From positions 36,539 to 100,538 of the forward strand of contig NZ_JAKGAS010000013.1 of the NCBI RefSeq assembly GCF_021532655.1: 64,000 bases of DNA, written 5' to 3'. Below the pieces are notes generated by a model, which had not been told where the DNA came from, did not search any database, and saw only the letters and a list, made by a program, of their open reading frames with translations. Shown here one piece after another: positions 8,275 through 16,390 of this stretch. Each line of letters starts with the position of its first letter. Position 1 is the first letter of the stretch. Position numbers and translations under genes: made by a program. Origin of the DNA: Paraglaciecola algarum. GTDB lineage: Bacteria > Pseudomonadota > Gammaproteobacteria > Enterobacterales > Alteromonadaceae.

Positions 8275-9027
8275 ATGTTGTTAATGTTGATTATATCAGC
8301 CCTAGTGGTGGGTATTAGTTTGGGGTTATTAGGTGCTGGAGGCTCAATCCTCACTGTCCCCGCTCTAATACTGTTACTGGATATGGACGAAAAAACGGCC
8401 ATAACCAGCTCCTTGCTGATCGTTTCTCTTATAGCATTAACAGGTGCATTAAGCGCTTTTAAACAAAAGCTTCTAGTTAAAAAGGTATTATTGTGGTTTG
8501 CCTTATTAAGTTTACCCGCTGCATCAATCGGTGCTCAGGTGGGCGCTTGGTTACCCAATGGCCTACAAACAATCATTTTGGCAAGTATCATGTTATTCGC
8601 AGCCAAAAAGCTATTCCACCCTTCTAGTATTCAAGGGGCAAAAATACTCAGTGTTAAACAGTTAGTTGTAGCGGCCTCAATCACAGGATTTATTACTGGA
8701 CTGGTTGGCGTGGGTGGCGGTTTTTTAATTGTGCCAGCTTTAGTACTTTACGCTGGGCTGACTATGCAACAAGCCACTGCCAATAGTTTAGTGTTAATCG
8801 CATTAAATGGCGCGGTCGCATTTTTCAGTCTGCGTGTTTCAGGTAATGCCTTGGATCTAGATTGGATGGTTATTTTAATCATGGCTGGTGTGGGTGCTCT
8901 GGCAGTATTGTTAGGTCAAAAAATATCTCACTTTCTTGACCAAACGATACTCAAACGTTCATTTTCAATTCTTTTACTCTTGGTTGCCCTTAGTCTAATG
9001 ACCCAATCAATTAATACATTTATTTAG
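8275..9027 (+). CDS. TauE/SafE family sulfite exporter
   Basis: A 250-residue inner-membrane protein with about eight hydrophobic segments in two TauE repeats. The GLLGAGGSILTVPALILLLDMDEKTA and GLVGVGGGFLIVPALVLYAGLTMQQATA blocks mark the duplicated half-domains. Members are proposed to export sulfite, sulfoacetate or related organic anions. Here it faces the persulfide dioxygenase, whose product is sulfite, and is followed nine bases later by a rhodanese, so export of the oxidation product is the natural reading. Confidence 0.9.
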   Translation: MLLMLIISALVVGISLGLLGAGGSILTVPALILLLDMDEKTAITSSLLIVSLIALTGALSAFKQKLLVKKVLLWFALLSLPAASIGAQVGAWLPNGLQTIILASIMLFAAKKLFHPSSIQGAKILSVKQLVVAASITGFITGLVGVGGGFLIVPALVLYAGLTMQQATANSLVLIALNGAVAFFSLRVSGNALDLDWMVILIMAGVGALAVLLGQKISHFLDQTILKRSFSILLLLVALSLMTQSINTFI

Positions 9028-9036
9028 GAGAGCACT

Positions 9037-9420
9037 ATGTTGTCATATCCAGCATATGTAAAATCTGTTCAACAGCAAATCAACGAAATTGATATTGATA
9101 CATTTAATCAAACGCCTAATAACTACTCTTTGTTGATTGATGTAAGAGAAACCGAAGAAGTTGCAGCAGGCAAAATAGCCAATGCCGTACATATTCCTAG
9201 AGGTTTATTAGAAGCTAAAATAACGGGCTTATCACCAAACAAAGATCCAATCGCTGCGCAAAAATGGTTACAAGCGCAATCCATAGCCCTGTATTGCAGA
9301 ACCGGAGGCCGATCAGCCTTAGCGGCTAAGTCTCTGATGGATATGGGCTTGACTAATGTTGTGTCAATCCAAGGTGGTACCACAGATTGGCTAGAAAAAG
9401 GCTTAACTTTAGAGAGTTAA
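9037..9420 (+). CDS. Rhodanese-like sulfurtransferase
   Basis: A 127-residue single rhodanese domain. The active-site loop is YCRTGGRSALAA, with the catalytic Cys close to residue 88; LLIDVRETEEVAAGKIANAVHIPRG forms the first conserved block. Single-domain rhodaneses move sulfane sulfur between thiosulfate or persulfides and acceptors such as glutathione. It is preceded by AGGAGAG and lies nine bases after the TauE gene. It completes the sulfur cluster: rhodanese and persulfide dioxygenase would interconvert thiosulfate, persulfide and sulfite. Confidence 0.93.
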   Translation: MLSYPAYVKSVQQQINEIDIDTFNQTPNNYSLLIDVRETEEVAAGKIANAVHIPRGLLEAKITGLSPNKDPIAAQKWLQAQSIALYCRTGGRSALAAKSLMDMGLTNVVSIQGGTTDWLEKGLTLES

Positions 9421-9426
9421 GCCTTT
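9397..9426 (+). terminator. Terminator overlapping the end of the rhodanese gene
   Basis: AAAGGCTTAACT and AGTTAAGCCTTT form a perfect 12-bp stem with a 6-base loop. The left arm and loop lie inside the last codons of the rhodanese gene. Only a short T-run follows the stem. Confidence 0.65.
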
Positions 9427-9491
9427 CAAAATCATTAAAATCCAGCACGTAATTCAATAAGCCAGATGTAAAAATAAGCACTTTTGCTAAT

Positions 9492-9760
9492 TAATACCAT
9501 TCCGTCTTAATATGTAGTCACTCAGCGAGAGTTTAAAAGGGCTTAAACAAGGCGCATGATTGAAGGAATAGTGGTGCTATTTCAAAGTCATGGAACGCAG
9601 TGTAAGCTCTTTTAAAACTCGCCTGCAAGGAGTGCCCCAGCGGGTTTTGCTTTTTGTTCTCACTATTTGAAAGGGATCAACCATTACTGCATAGCGACGC
9701 CTCAATCAAAAACCGCTGGATGCACTCTGAGTGTTCACATATCAAGGTGGATTGGTATAA
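9492..9760. mobile_element. MITE-like element with imperfect terminal inverted repeats
   Basis: The left end (TAATACCATTCCGTCTTAAT) and the reverse complement of the right end (TTATACCAATCCACCTTGAT) match over about 35 bases with roughly three quarters identity, including shared ATATGT and CACTCAG blocks. The 269-bp element has no coding capacity of its own and no transposase, so it is a non-autonomous miniature element. It lies between the rhodanese terminator and the deacetylase and contributes a spurious N-terminal extension to that gene's reading frame. Any target duplication would be very short (TA-like). No second full copy lies in the window. Confidence 0.6.
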
Positions 9761-9806
9761 CTATTTGCGGCACACTAAGCATAATGTTTCTCAATTAAGA
9801 AAGAAG

Positions 9807-10595
9807 ATGCTCCGCTCAATTCACGCTTCAACACTTTTTTTACTTATGGCATTAGTTGTTTTTGCTAGCATAACTAGCCCTGCACTTGCTAAAAATACAT
9901 GGCCTACTGGTAACAAAGTGGCCATTAGTTTGTCTTATGACGATGCCCTTGATAGTCAATTAGACAACGCCCTGCCCGCTCTAAATAAACGGGGATTGAA
10001 AGCCTCATTTTATGTGGTGCCTTTATCTCAAGCCTTTAAAAATAGAATCGAAGAGTGGAAACAGCTGGCTAGACAAGGCCATGAATTAGGCAACCATACT
10101 TTATTTCATGCTTGTGACCGTTCAAAGCCAGGGCGTGATTGGGTTGATCCCTTCAATGCCTTAGACGATAAAACCGTTAACGATATGGTCAACGAAGTCA
10201 CAGTTGCCAATACTTTGTTAACCGCGGTAGATGGACAACAGATACATACACTTACCCCACCTTGTTTTGATCAGAAAGCTAAAGATGGTAATTATGTGAC
10301 CGCCGTCAAAAATCAGTTTTTGGCGATTAAAGGTTTGGAAGGTGATGATTTTTCAAGCTTAATTGCACCTAGTAATATTAGTGCAGCTCAAATCATTGAG
10401 TTCATAGAAAAGCAACCAAAAAATATCAAATTAGTGAATATATTATTTCATGGTATTGGTGGGGATCATCTTGTTACTTCAAGCTCAGAACATGCTAAAT
10501 TTTTAGATTACTTACAGCTTAATGAACACAAGTATTGGGTAGATACCTATCGAAATATTATGCTGGCAAAAATGACACAACAAAATAAAAACTAA
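9807..10595 (+). CDS. Exported polysaccharide deacetylase (NodB-like, CE4 family)
   Basis: A 262-residue protein counted from the ATG at 9807. This start follows AAGAAAGAAG and gives a clean signal peptide (LRSIHASTLFLLMALVVF...SPALA). The frame stays open back to 9654, but that part lies in the MITE-like element. NodB features are SYDDA (Asp45/Asp46), ASFYVVP, and GHELGNHTLFHACD with His97 and His101, forming the metal triad. CE4 enzymes remove acetyl groups from chitin, xylan or peptidoglycan sugars; the substrate here is unknown. An aldo/keto reductase follows 14 bases later, perhaps in one transcript. Confidence 0.85.
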   Translation: MLRSIHASTLFLLMALVVFASITSPALAKNTWPTGNKVAISLSYDDALDSQLDNALPALNKRGLKASFYVVPLSQAFKNRIEEWKQLARQGHELGNHTLFHACDRSKPGRDWVDPFNALDDKTVNDMVNEVTVANTLLTAVDGQQIHTLTPPCFDQKAKDGNYVTAVKNQFLAIKGLEGDDFSSLIAPSNISAAQIIEFIEKQPKNIKLVNILFHGIGGDHLVTSSSEHAKFLDYLQLNEHKYWVDTYRNIMLAKMTQQNKN

Positions 10596-10609
10596 AATAG
10601 GAATACACA

Positions 10610-11596
10610 ATGAATTTACGCACTTTAGGTAAAACAGGTTTTAAGGTATCTGAAATAGGATTAGGTTGTTGGCAACTAGGTGGTGACTTTGGGCCTGTTA
10701 GTGATGACCAAGCCCAACAAATATTGTCACAAGCACACGAAAACCAAATTAATTTTTGGGATACCGCAGATGTATATGGAGCAGGTAGAAGTGAGCAGAT
10801 TATTGCTAAATGGCGAAAGCAACATTCTGATGCAAAAAATTTAGTAGTCGCCACTAAAGTAGGCCGCACAGGCGAATTATTTCCAGATAAATACACAAAA
10901 GAGTCGGTTAAATCTGCGATTCAAACCAATGCAAAAAGTTTAGATGTAGATTGTATTGATTTGATCCAGCTGCATTGCATTCCACCTGAAGTATTAAAAG
11001 ACGGTGAAATTTTCACTTGGCTACAAGACTTCAAAAAACAAGGGTTAATTAAACATTATGGCGCCAGCGTAGAAACCATTGAAGAAGGTTTGTTATGTAT
11101 GCAAGATCCTGAATTAGCCAGTTTACAAATCATCTTTAACATTTTTAGACAAGATGCCATCAGTGAACTCCTTCCTAAAGCCGCAGAAAATAATGTAGGG
11201 GTGATTGTCAGGCTGCCATTGGCTAGTGGTTTGTTGTCTGGCAAATATAAAGTCGATCAAAAATTTGATGACACCGACCATAGAAACTACAACAAAGATG
11301 GTGCAGCCTTTAGCGTAGGAGAAACCTTTTCAGGTATTCCTATGAACAAGGGAATCGAATTAGTAAAAGAACTTGAAGGTTTTTTACCTAAAAATATAAC
11401 CATGGCTCAATTAGCACTACGCTGGATATTAGACCAGCCCGCTATCAGTTCGGTTATTGCTGGTGTGAGTAAACCAACACAAATAGCTTTAAATACAAGT
11501 GCATCAAATTTAGCACCATTACCGACCGAGTTGCATGAACAACTTAAAACCTTTTATTTTGAAGCTGTTAAACAAAATGTAAGAGGTAATATTTAA
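10610..11596 (+). CDS. Aldo/keto reductase
   Basis: A 328-residue cytoplasmic NADPH-dependent oxidoreductase of the AKR superfamily with a TIM barrel. The N-terminus LGKTGFKVSEIGLGCWQLGG and the FWDTADVYGAGRSEQII block carry the catalytic Asp and Tyr. VVATKVGR supplies the Lys and IDLIQLHCIP the His region, so the tetrad is complete. The C-terminal half has LRWILDQPAISSVIAGVSKPTQI, the cofactor phosphate-binding part. Gene order after the deacetylase suggests carbohydrate or sugar-alcohol metabolism, but no substrate can be deduced. Confidence 0.92.
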   Translation: MNLRTLGKTGFKVSEIGLGCWQLGGDFGPVSDDQAQQILSQAHENQINFWDTADVYGAGRSEQIIAKWRKQHSDAKNLVVATKVGRTGELFPDKYTKESVKSAIQTNAKSLDVDCIDLIQLHCIPPEVLKDGEIFTWLQDFKKQGLIKHYGASVETIEEGLLCMQDPELASLQIIFNIFRQDAISELLPKAAENNVGVIVRLPLASGLLSGKYKVDQKFDDTDHRNYNKDGAAFSVGETFSGIPMNKGIELVKELEGFLPKNITMAQLALRWILDQPAISSVIAGVSKPTQIALNTSASNLAPLPTELHEQLKTFYFEAVKQNVRGNI

Positions 11597-11605
11597 CCTG
11601 AGTCT

Positions 11606-11629
11606 GCGTAACAGTATTTACTGTTACGC
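11606..11629 (+). terminator. Rho-independent terminator after the aldo/keto reductase gene
   Basis: GCGTAACAG and CTGTTACGC form a 9-bp perfect stem with a 6-base loop, followed by TCTTTTT. It lies ten bases after the stop codon. Confidence 0.8.
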
Positions 11630-11787
11630 TCTTTTTCCATTCAAGAAACCAGTTCATAAACATATCTAATTAGAGATCATCTTTTCAACTGCATGTATTG
11701 CAGATGAATGATATTAAACTAATGGCTACTATATTTATCACCAAATGTGATTACAATCCGCCCCTTAATCTCTAATAAGGATATCCA

Positions 11788-12327
11788 ATGAAAATCTCTC
11801 ACCTAATTTTATTATTAACTACATTAACTTTCTCAAACATAAGTATTGCCAACGACATCGTAAATTCGGCTAAAGATATGTTTGGAAAAAGCAATAGCAA
11901 AACTAACAGCTTAAACGTTACTGACATGGTTGGCTCAGTGGCTGACTCTTTAGGCATGACAAAATCACAAGCCACAGGCAGCTTAGGTTCTATTTTTGAA
12001 TATGCTAAAAACAACATCAGCAAAGAACAAGTATCTGCGTTAACAAAGTCGCTACCAGGTCTTGACTCATTATTAAGTGCAGTACCCGCCATTAGTGGTA
12101 CAGATGGTGATAATAAAAATAATTTAGGTGGATTATTAGGAAAAGCAGCCCAATACAGTGATTCATTAAACTCAGTAGCCAACTTACAAAAACAATTCGA
12201 ATCACATGGCCTAGACGCTGACATGATAAACAAAGTGATCCAGAGTGTTTATAACTACTTAAATACCGAACAAGGCCAACAAGTTAAAAGCTTATTGGAA
12301 AAAGGGTTAAGCTCCCTTAAACTTTAG
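11788..12327 (+). CDS. DUF2780 family exported protein
   Basis: A 179-residue protein with a signal peptide (MKISHLILLLTTLTFSNISIA). The remainder is helical, rich in Ser, Gly and Asn, and matches the DUF2780 (VcgC/VcgE-like) pattern: a GSLGSIFEYAKNNISKEQVSALTKSLPGLDSLL block, a Gly-rich linker, then LQKQFESHGLDADMINKVIQSVYNYL. The function of this family is unknown. A short inverted repeat, CTGCA-TGTAT-TGCAG, lies upstream at 11689-11703. Good RBS (AATAAGGAT) before the ATG. Confidence 0.8.
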   Translation: MKISHLILLLTTLTFSNISIANDIVNSAKDMFGKSNSKTNSLNVTDMVGSVADSLGMTKSQATGSLGSIFEYAKNNISKEQVSALTKSLPGLDSLLSAVPAISGTDGDNKNNLGGLLGKAAQYSDSLNSVANLQKQFESHGLDADMINKVIQSVYNYLNTEQGQQVKSLLEKGLSSLKL

Positions 12328-12455
12328 TGTTATACCAATTGCAGTAAATAATTGTTGGGATATTCACACTTATTAAGTATCCATTAAGTCGACAATAACC
12401 GACTGTAAAAAATTAAGTTTACTCAGATTTAACAACTGTTATTAAACAAGGAAAA

Positions 12456-13292
12456 ATGATGGAACCACTCAACGAACAAATGCAAATTTTATATGATAAA
12501 GCACTGGTGATGGGCGCGGAATATGGCGCACAGCTCATATCTGCTTTACTGGTACTCATTATCGGCTTATGGATAATTGGAAAAATCAGTGACGGCGTAA
12601 GAACCTATACAGTAAAAGGTTTGCCCGACGAAACTTTAGCTAAGTTTTTAACCAATATTTTCGAAGTCACCTTAAAAGTTATCTTAGTCATCAGTGTTGC
12701 TTCTATGGTGGGCATTCAAACCACCTCTTTTGTGGCCATAATTGGTGCCGCTGGTTTAGCCGTTGGTTTAGCATTACAAGGCAGTTTGTCGAACTTTGCC
12801 GGTGGAGTAATGTTACTGATTTTTCGCCCCATTAGAGTCGGTGACTATGTGGGCGCACAAGGCATGGAAGGTACGGTCACAGATATCGGTATTTTTGTCA
12901 CCACTTTCGAAACCTTCGACAAACGTATTTTAATTGTGCCAAATGGGCCCCTAGCCAATGGCAATATCACCAATTATACCAAGAGTGAAGTGCGTGCAGT
13001 TGAAGTGTCAATTGGTATTTCTTACTCAGATGACATTGCCAAAGGCAAAGCTGCAATGGAAGATGTACTTAAAAATGATGCTCGTGTATTACAAGACGAA
13101 GGCAATGTAGTCGCAGTGGTCGACTTGGGTAATAGTTCGGTAGACTTTCTAGTTCGAGCCTTCGTGAAAACCGATGATTATTGGTCGATGTTTTTTGATA
13201 TTCGACCGGCCTTAAAATCAGCTATCGAAGCACAAGGTTTAACCATACCTTTCCCACAAAGAGATGTGCATATATTTCAAGAAAACAACTAA
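12456..13292 (+). CDS. Small-conductance mechanosensitive channel (MscS)
   Basis: A 278-residue inner-membrane channel of normal MscS length. There are three N-terminal hydrophobic helices. The pore-lining TM3 reads IIGAAGLAVGLALQGSLSNFAGGVMLLIFRPIRVGDYV, with the Gly/Ala-packed pattern of MscS, then VPNGPLANGNITNYTK, a conserved beta-domain motif. It releases solutes on hypo-osmotic shock. Start is ATG at 12456 or 12459 (two adjacent ATGs after AAGGAAAAA). It is monocistronic, followed by a strong terminator at 13318. Confidence 0.95.
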   Translation: MMEPLNEQMQILYDKALVMGAEYGAQLISALLVLIIGLWIIGKISDGVRTYTVKGLPDETLAKFLTNIFEVTLKVILVISVASMVGIQTTSFVAIIGAAGLAVGLALQGSLSNFAGGVMLLIFRPIRVGDYVGAQGMEGTVTDIGIFVTTFETFDKRILIVPNGPLANGNITNYTKSEVRAVEVSIGISYSDDIAKGKAAMEDVLKNDARVLQDEGNVVAVVDLGNSSVDFLVRAFVKTDDYWSMFFDIRPALKSAIEAQGLTIPFPQRDVHIFQENN

Positions 13293-13317
13293 ATTAATAC
13301 ATTAAGATAATTTGTTT

Positions 13318-13345
13318 AAAAAATGCTCCTTTAGGAGCATTTTTT
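13318..13345 (+). terminator. Rho-independent terminator after mscS
   Basis: AAAAAATGCTCCT and AGGAGCATTTTTT pair with a two-base loop and end in a run of T. It is nearly symmetrical, so it could work in both directions. Confidence 0.85.
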
Positions 13346-13440
13346 ATAATAAATTTAAGCTCATTGTAAACCAAGAACTTACATAGAACGTATCGAGTCC
13401 AATATTGTAAATTTGATTCACTAACTTACGAGAATAAAAA

Positions 13441-14307
13441 ATGAAAAAAAATACTCTTATATTAGCGTTGACTGCTCTAGGGTTAATTTCAGTTGCCGAA
13501 GCGGGTCATCACAAAAATAGTAGTCACTCACACGTCGCCGATAAGGTGATTGCAGAGCAAAATGCAAATTTAGTCAGTAATACCAAAGGCAAAGGTTTTG
13601 GGCCTCAATCACCAAGAAATATTGATTCAACCGCTGGAACCAATGAGGTTTTATTCGGCACCGCACCAAGTTCTAAAAATATGAATTTGTGTAATATACA
13701 TTTTCACAAAAATGCTGAACATGCTGGCGGTGAATTTTCAAAATATGCAGGTAATGGGGACGGAAAGGGTTTTCAAACCGGCTACGTATATTCAGGTACA
13801 TTAACTGCTACAGAAAAAATGCCCGTTAAAAGCAAAGTATGTCCAAGTAAACATGGCGCTCTACAGTCAGGTGATACGATTGAATTACATTATGTGCATT
13901 CAACAGCCCAAGTCTCCCCAGGTGTTACCTTAGGAGCTTGTCTAAGTGACTCAATCAAAAACCCACAATTAAGGGTAGAAACACAAGTCTACGTTTTAGT
14001 TAACGACAGAAATGCGCTAGATTTCGCAGATTTAACGGCTAATGGTGAAAAGAATGGCTATCAGCAAGCGCTTAATATTCCAACCAATACTGGCAGACCT
14101 GTATTGTATGCAGGCTCAACTACTGGACCTAGCTATAATGAAACGGGCTCACCATTTCAAGTCACTTGGAGCGTGCGCCCGAAAATCGCTAAGGTAAATA
14201 TAGAAACCGTTGGAAAATGGTGCGAAAGCAATATTTATAATGAAGACCATGCACATGGTGTGAGGAATCTTGTTACAATCCCAGCACTTTTGTCAGAAAT
14301 TAATTAG
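13441..14307 (+). CDS. Exported delta-class carbonic anhydrase-like protein
   Basis: A 288-residue protein with a signal peptide ending near AEAG (residue 22). The core CNIHFHKNAEH block (Cys84, His87, His89, His94), the later ELHYVHS, and GGSTTGPSYN/TWSVRPKIAKVNIETVGKWCESN-like C-terminal segments match bacterial proteins annotated as delta-class carbonic anhydrases. These would interconvert CO2 and bicarbonate in the periplasm with a zinc bound by the two closely spaced His and a distal His. A His-rich stretch (HHKNSSHSH) follows the signal peptide. It is followed seven bases later by a glutathione peroxidase. The class assignment rests on remembered motif patterns. Confidence 0.7.
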   Translation: MKKNTLILALTALGLISVAEAGHHKNSSHSHVADKVIAEQNANLVSNTKGKGFGPQSPRNIDSTAGTNEVLFGTAPSSKNMNLCNIHFHKNAEHAGGEFSKYAGNGDGKGFQTGYVYSGTLTATEKMPVKSKVCPSKHGALQSGDTIELHYVHSTAQVSPGVTLGACLSDSIKNPQLRVETQVYVLVNDRNALDFADLTANGEKNGYQQALNIPTNTGRPVLYAGSTTGPSYNETGSPFQVTWSVRPKIAKVNIETVGKWCESNIYNEDHAHGVRNLVTIPALLSEIN

Positions 14308-14314
14308 GCTAAAT

Positions 14315-14869
14315 ATGAAATCATTAATTAAGCAAGTCACACTTCTAAGTCTATTAACAGTTTTCTCTGGGCTAGCTAATGCAAATAGTTGCCCCGACCT
14401 GTTAAGCTTTAATAAACGAAAACTTAACTCACAAGACGTAGTGAACATGTGTGATGCCTATAAAGGTAAAACCGTTTTGTTTGTGAATACTGCCAGTTAC
14501 TGTGGCTTTACTAAACAATTCACCGGACTAGAAGCCTTGTATCAAAAATATAAAGATGATGGCTTAGTGGTATTAGGCTTTCCGTCTCACGATTTTAATC
14601 AAGAAGATGACAGTGAAGTAAAAACCGGAGAAATATGCGAATTAACATACGGGGTTAAATTCCCTATGTTTGAACCTATCGCGGTTCGAGGTGATGATGT
14701 TGATCCCTTGTACAGAATGTTAGCTAAAAAATCAGGTACTACACCTAAGTGGAATTTTTACAAATACTTAGTCGATAAAAACGGCAAGGTTGTTGATTCA
14801 TATGCATCGACAACTAAACCAGATGATGAAGACTTAGTGGCCGATATAGAAAAATCACTAGCTTTGTAA
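14315..14869 (+). CDS. Glutathione peroxidase family protein, exported
   Basis: A 184-residue thioredoxin-fold peroxidase starting at the ATG at 14315; the longer frame from 14270 would overlap the previous gene and spoil the signal peptide. The signal peptide ends near ANANS. The peroxidatic centre is NTASYCGFTKQF with Cys63, so it is a Cys, not Sec, enzyme. The usual FPCNQF block is FPSHDF, lacking Gln at the standard position, while WNFYKYLVDKNG preserves the Trp/Asn part. It probably reduces peroxides in the periplasm using a thioredoxin-like reductant. It is probably co-transcribed with the carbonic anhydrase gene. Confidence 0.9.
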   Translation: MKSLIKQVTLLSLLTVFSGLANANSCPDLLSFNKRKLNSQDVVNMCDAYKGKTVLFVNTASYCGFTKQFTGLEALYQKYKDDGLVVLGFPSHDFNQEDDSEVKTGEICELTYGVKFPMFEPIAVRGDDVDPLYRMLAKKSGTTPKWNFYKYLVDKNGKVVDSYASTTKPDDEDLVADIEKSLAL

Positions 14870-14925
14870 TTTGCAACGTTTAGCTTATGCGCTGCGTGTA
14901 CTTTATACGCTGCGCTTATTAAGCA

Positions 14926-15032
14926 TCGCTTCGCGACAAGGCATTCACTGCGTTCATCGCAATCCATTGCGGGTTTTCTAGCCTCTTCCCTGAGGCTCGA
15001 TTTACTTTTTACCAACAGCAGCAAAAAGTAAA
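14926..15032. repeat. Chain of short hairpins in the 14870-15471 gene-free region
   Basis: Consecutive perfect inverted repeats fill this stretch: TCGC-TTC-GCGA at 14926, TGCG-TTCAT-CGCA at 14949, CGCAAT-CC-ATTGCG at 14958, AGCCTC-6-GAGGCT at 14980, and TTTACTTTTT-12-AAAAAGTAAA at 15001. The arms do not share sequence, so it is a structural repeat, not simple tandem duplication. No coding potential is credible: the open frame on the minus strand is low-complexity and crosses every hairpin. The layout resembles the hairpin chain at 63522-63703. Confidence 0.6.
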
Positions 15033-15123
15033 CAAAAATTGCCGCGCTTCTAACAAATCCCTTATCCATAAAATCATTGTCTTTGATGTCAGACCGGCAA
15101 TAAGCCGCTCCCAGCTATAAAAG

Positions 15124-15168
15124 ATTGCCTTGCCCAGACGTCCATGTCTAGACATCTGACAAGCCAAT
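15124..15168. repeat. 45-bp imperfect inverted repeat
   Basis: ATTGCCTTGCCCAGACGTC on the left pairs imperfectly with GACATCTGACAAGCCAAT on the right around a short AT-containing centre. It lies in the same gene-free region as the hairpin chain and may be part of one larger intergenic element covering about 14880-15240. The remaining stretch to 15471 shows only AT-rich promoter-like sequence before the MipA/OmpV gene. Confidence 0.45.
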
Positions 15169-15471
15169 AATTTTACGGGGAATTTGTAGTCGCGATAAAA
15201 TCAAAAGCATCGGCGGCGCCGGAACCGTCTGTTATAAACAAACAGCGGTTAATAATATCTTCTACTAATGGCAAGAATTCCGAAAATTCTGGTCTAAGAA
15301 ATCATTTCAATGATAGTCGTCTAAGTGCCAAAAGCGGAAGATAAATTGAATCTGTGATTGTTGCTTACCCTAAGTTATAACCATATCCCTCAGAATATAT
15401 GAACCTTTTATTAACCTCATTCGTATAATACAGTCAATAAGTATATTTTTTCGCTAATTCAAGGTAACTCC

Positions 15472-16299
15472 ATGAAAAATAAAATAATTCGACTTATGGT
15501 CACTTTGGTACTACTGTCTTCCATCAATACTGTTATTGCGCAAGATAACAAAAATGTTTTAGTACCATTACCCTCAGTTGATGATTTTACAAAAGGTGAA
15601 AATGGATGGGCGTTTGGGCTTGGGTTAGGTGTTGAATATGAGTCAGCATACGAAGGTTCAGACGAATTTGGTTTTGAAGCTCAACCTGCTGGTGCAGTGC
15701 AATGGCGCAATGATAACCATATCTATTATTTTGCAGGAGAAGCTTTTGGGTGGCGAAGTCTTGTTTCTGATGAGTGGCTTTTAGATGCAGTTGTAGGGTT
15801 TGATGAAGGCAGAGAAAAAGGTGATTCAGATGATGGAAGACTTGATGGGCTGGGTGATCAAGAAGAGGGTTTTGAACTAGTGTTTCAAGCACGTCGTTCT
15901 TTTACTCCAGATTGGCGCTACTGGCTAGTAGGCCGATTAGTTGCTGGAGAAGAGGGTAACTTAGGTTTGTTTGGTATAGGACAACGTTTTGGAGAGCAAA
16001 CCGATGGTACTGGTTCAGAAGTTAACTTGGTTGTAGTTGTTCATGATAGCGAGTATGCCAATAAAGGGTTTGGAGTGAATGAAGAACAATCTGCCGCATC
16101 AGGTTTAGAAGAGATAAAACTTAGCGGAGGAATTCGTTCGATTGGTCTTGATTATAACTATCGACATAATATAAATGAAAGCTGGCAGCTCTATGGCGAA
16201 GCACTTTTTGAATACTATAGCAGTGAAGTGCGAGACAGCCCCATTGCTCGAAGTGATTATGAAGCTGAAGTGGGCATTAGTGTTATATATGTATTTTAG
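15472..16299 (+). CDS. MipA/OmpV family outer-membrane protein
   Basis: A 275-residue predicted beta-barrel with a signal peptide (MKNKIIRLMVTLVLLSSINTVIAQ). The mature part starts GWAFGLGLGVEYESAYEGSDEFGFEAQPAG, the characteristic first strands of MipA/OmpV proteins, and ends with an aromatic residue (ISVIYVF), as outer-membrane barrels do. MipA was first described as a scaffold between MltA and PBP1b; many relatives are simply porin-like. RBS AAGGTAA before the ATG. It has no operon partners. Confidence 0.85.
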   Translation: MKNKIIRLMVTLVLLSSINTVIAQDNKNVLVPLPSVDDFTKGENGWAFGLGLGVEYESAYEGSDEFGFEAQPAGAVQWRNDNHIYYFAGEAFGWRSLVSDEWLLDAVVGFDEGREKGDSDDGRLDGLGDQEEGFELVFQARRSFTPDWRYWLVGRLVAGEEGNLGLFGIGQRFGEQTDGTGSEVNLVVVVHDSEYANKGFGVNEEQSAASGLEEIKLSGGIRSIGLDYNYRHNINESWQLYGEALFEYYSSEVRDSPIARSDYEAEVGISVIYVF

Positions 16300-16390
16300 C
16301 CAGCCCTAAAAATTAGTCATGACATTAGCAAAAGTGAATATTTGCTTTATTGCTAATGTCAGTTCCTCGCTCATAGCCCCCATAAGAAAG

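Noticed and set aside
12331..12350. TTATACCAAT sequence, like the ends of the MITE at 9492
   Set aside because: Only about ten bases match and no second end could be paired within 300 bp; may be chance or a remnant.
14758..15069. 103-codon minus-strand frame over the end of the glutathione peroxidase and the hairpin chain
   Set aside because: It crosses every hairpin of the repeat and the antisense of a good gene; low-complexity product without family resemblance.
15587..15892. His/Leu/Gln-rich minus-strand frame inside the MipA/OmpV gene
   Set aside because: Antisense shadow of a gene with a clear signal peptide and barrel pattern.
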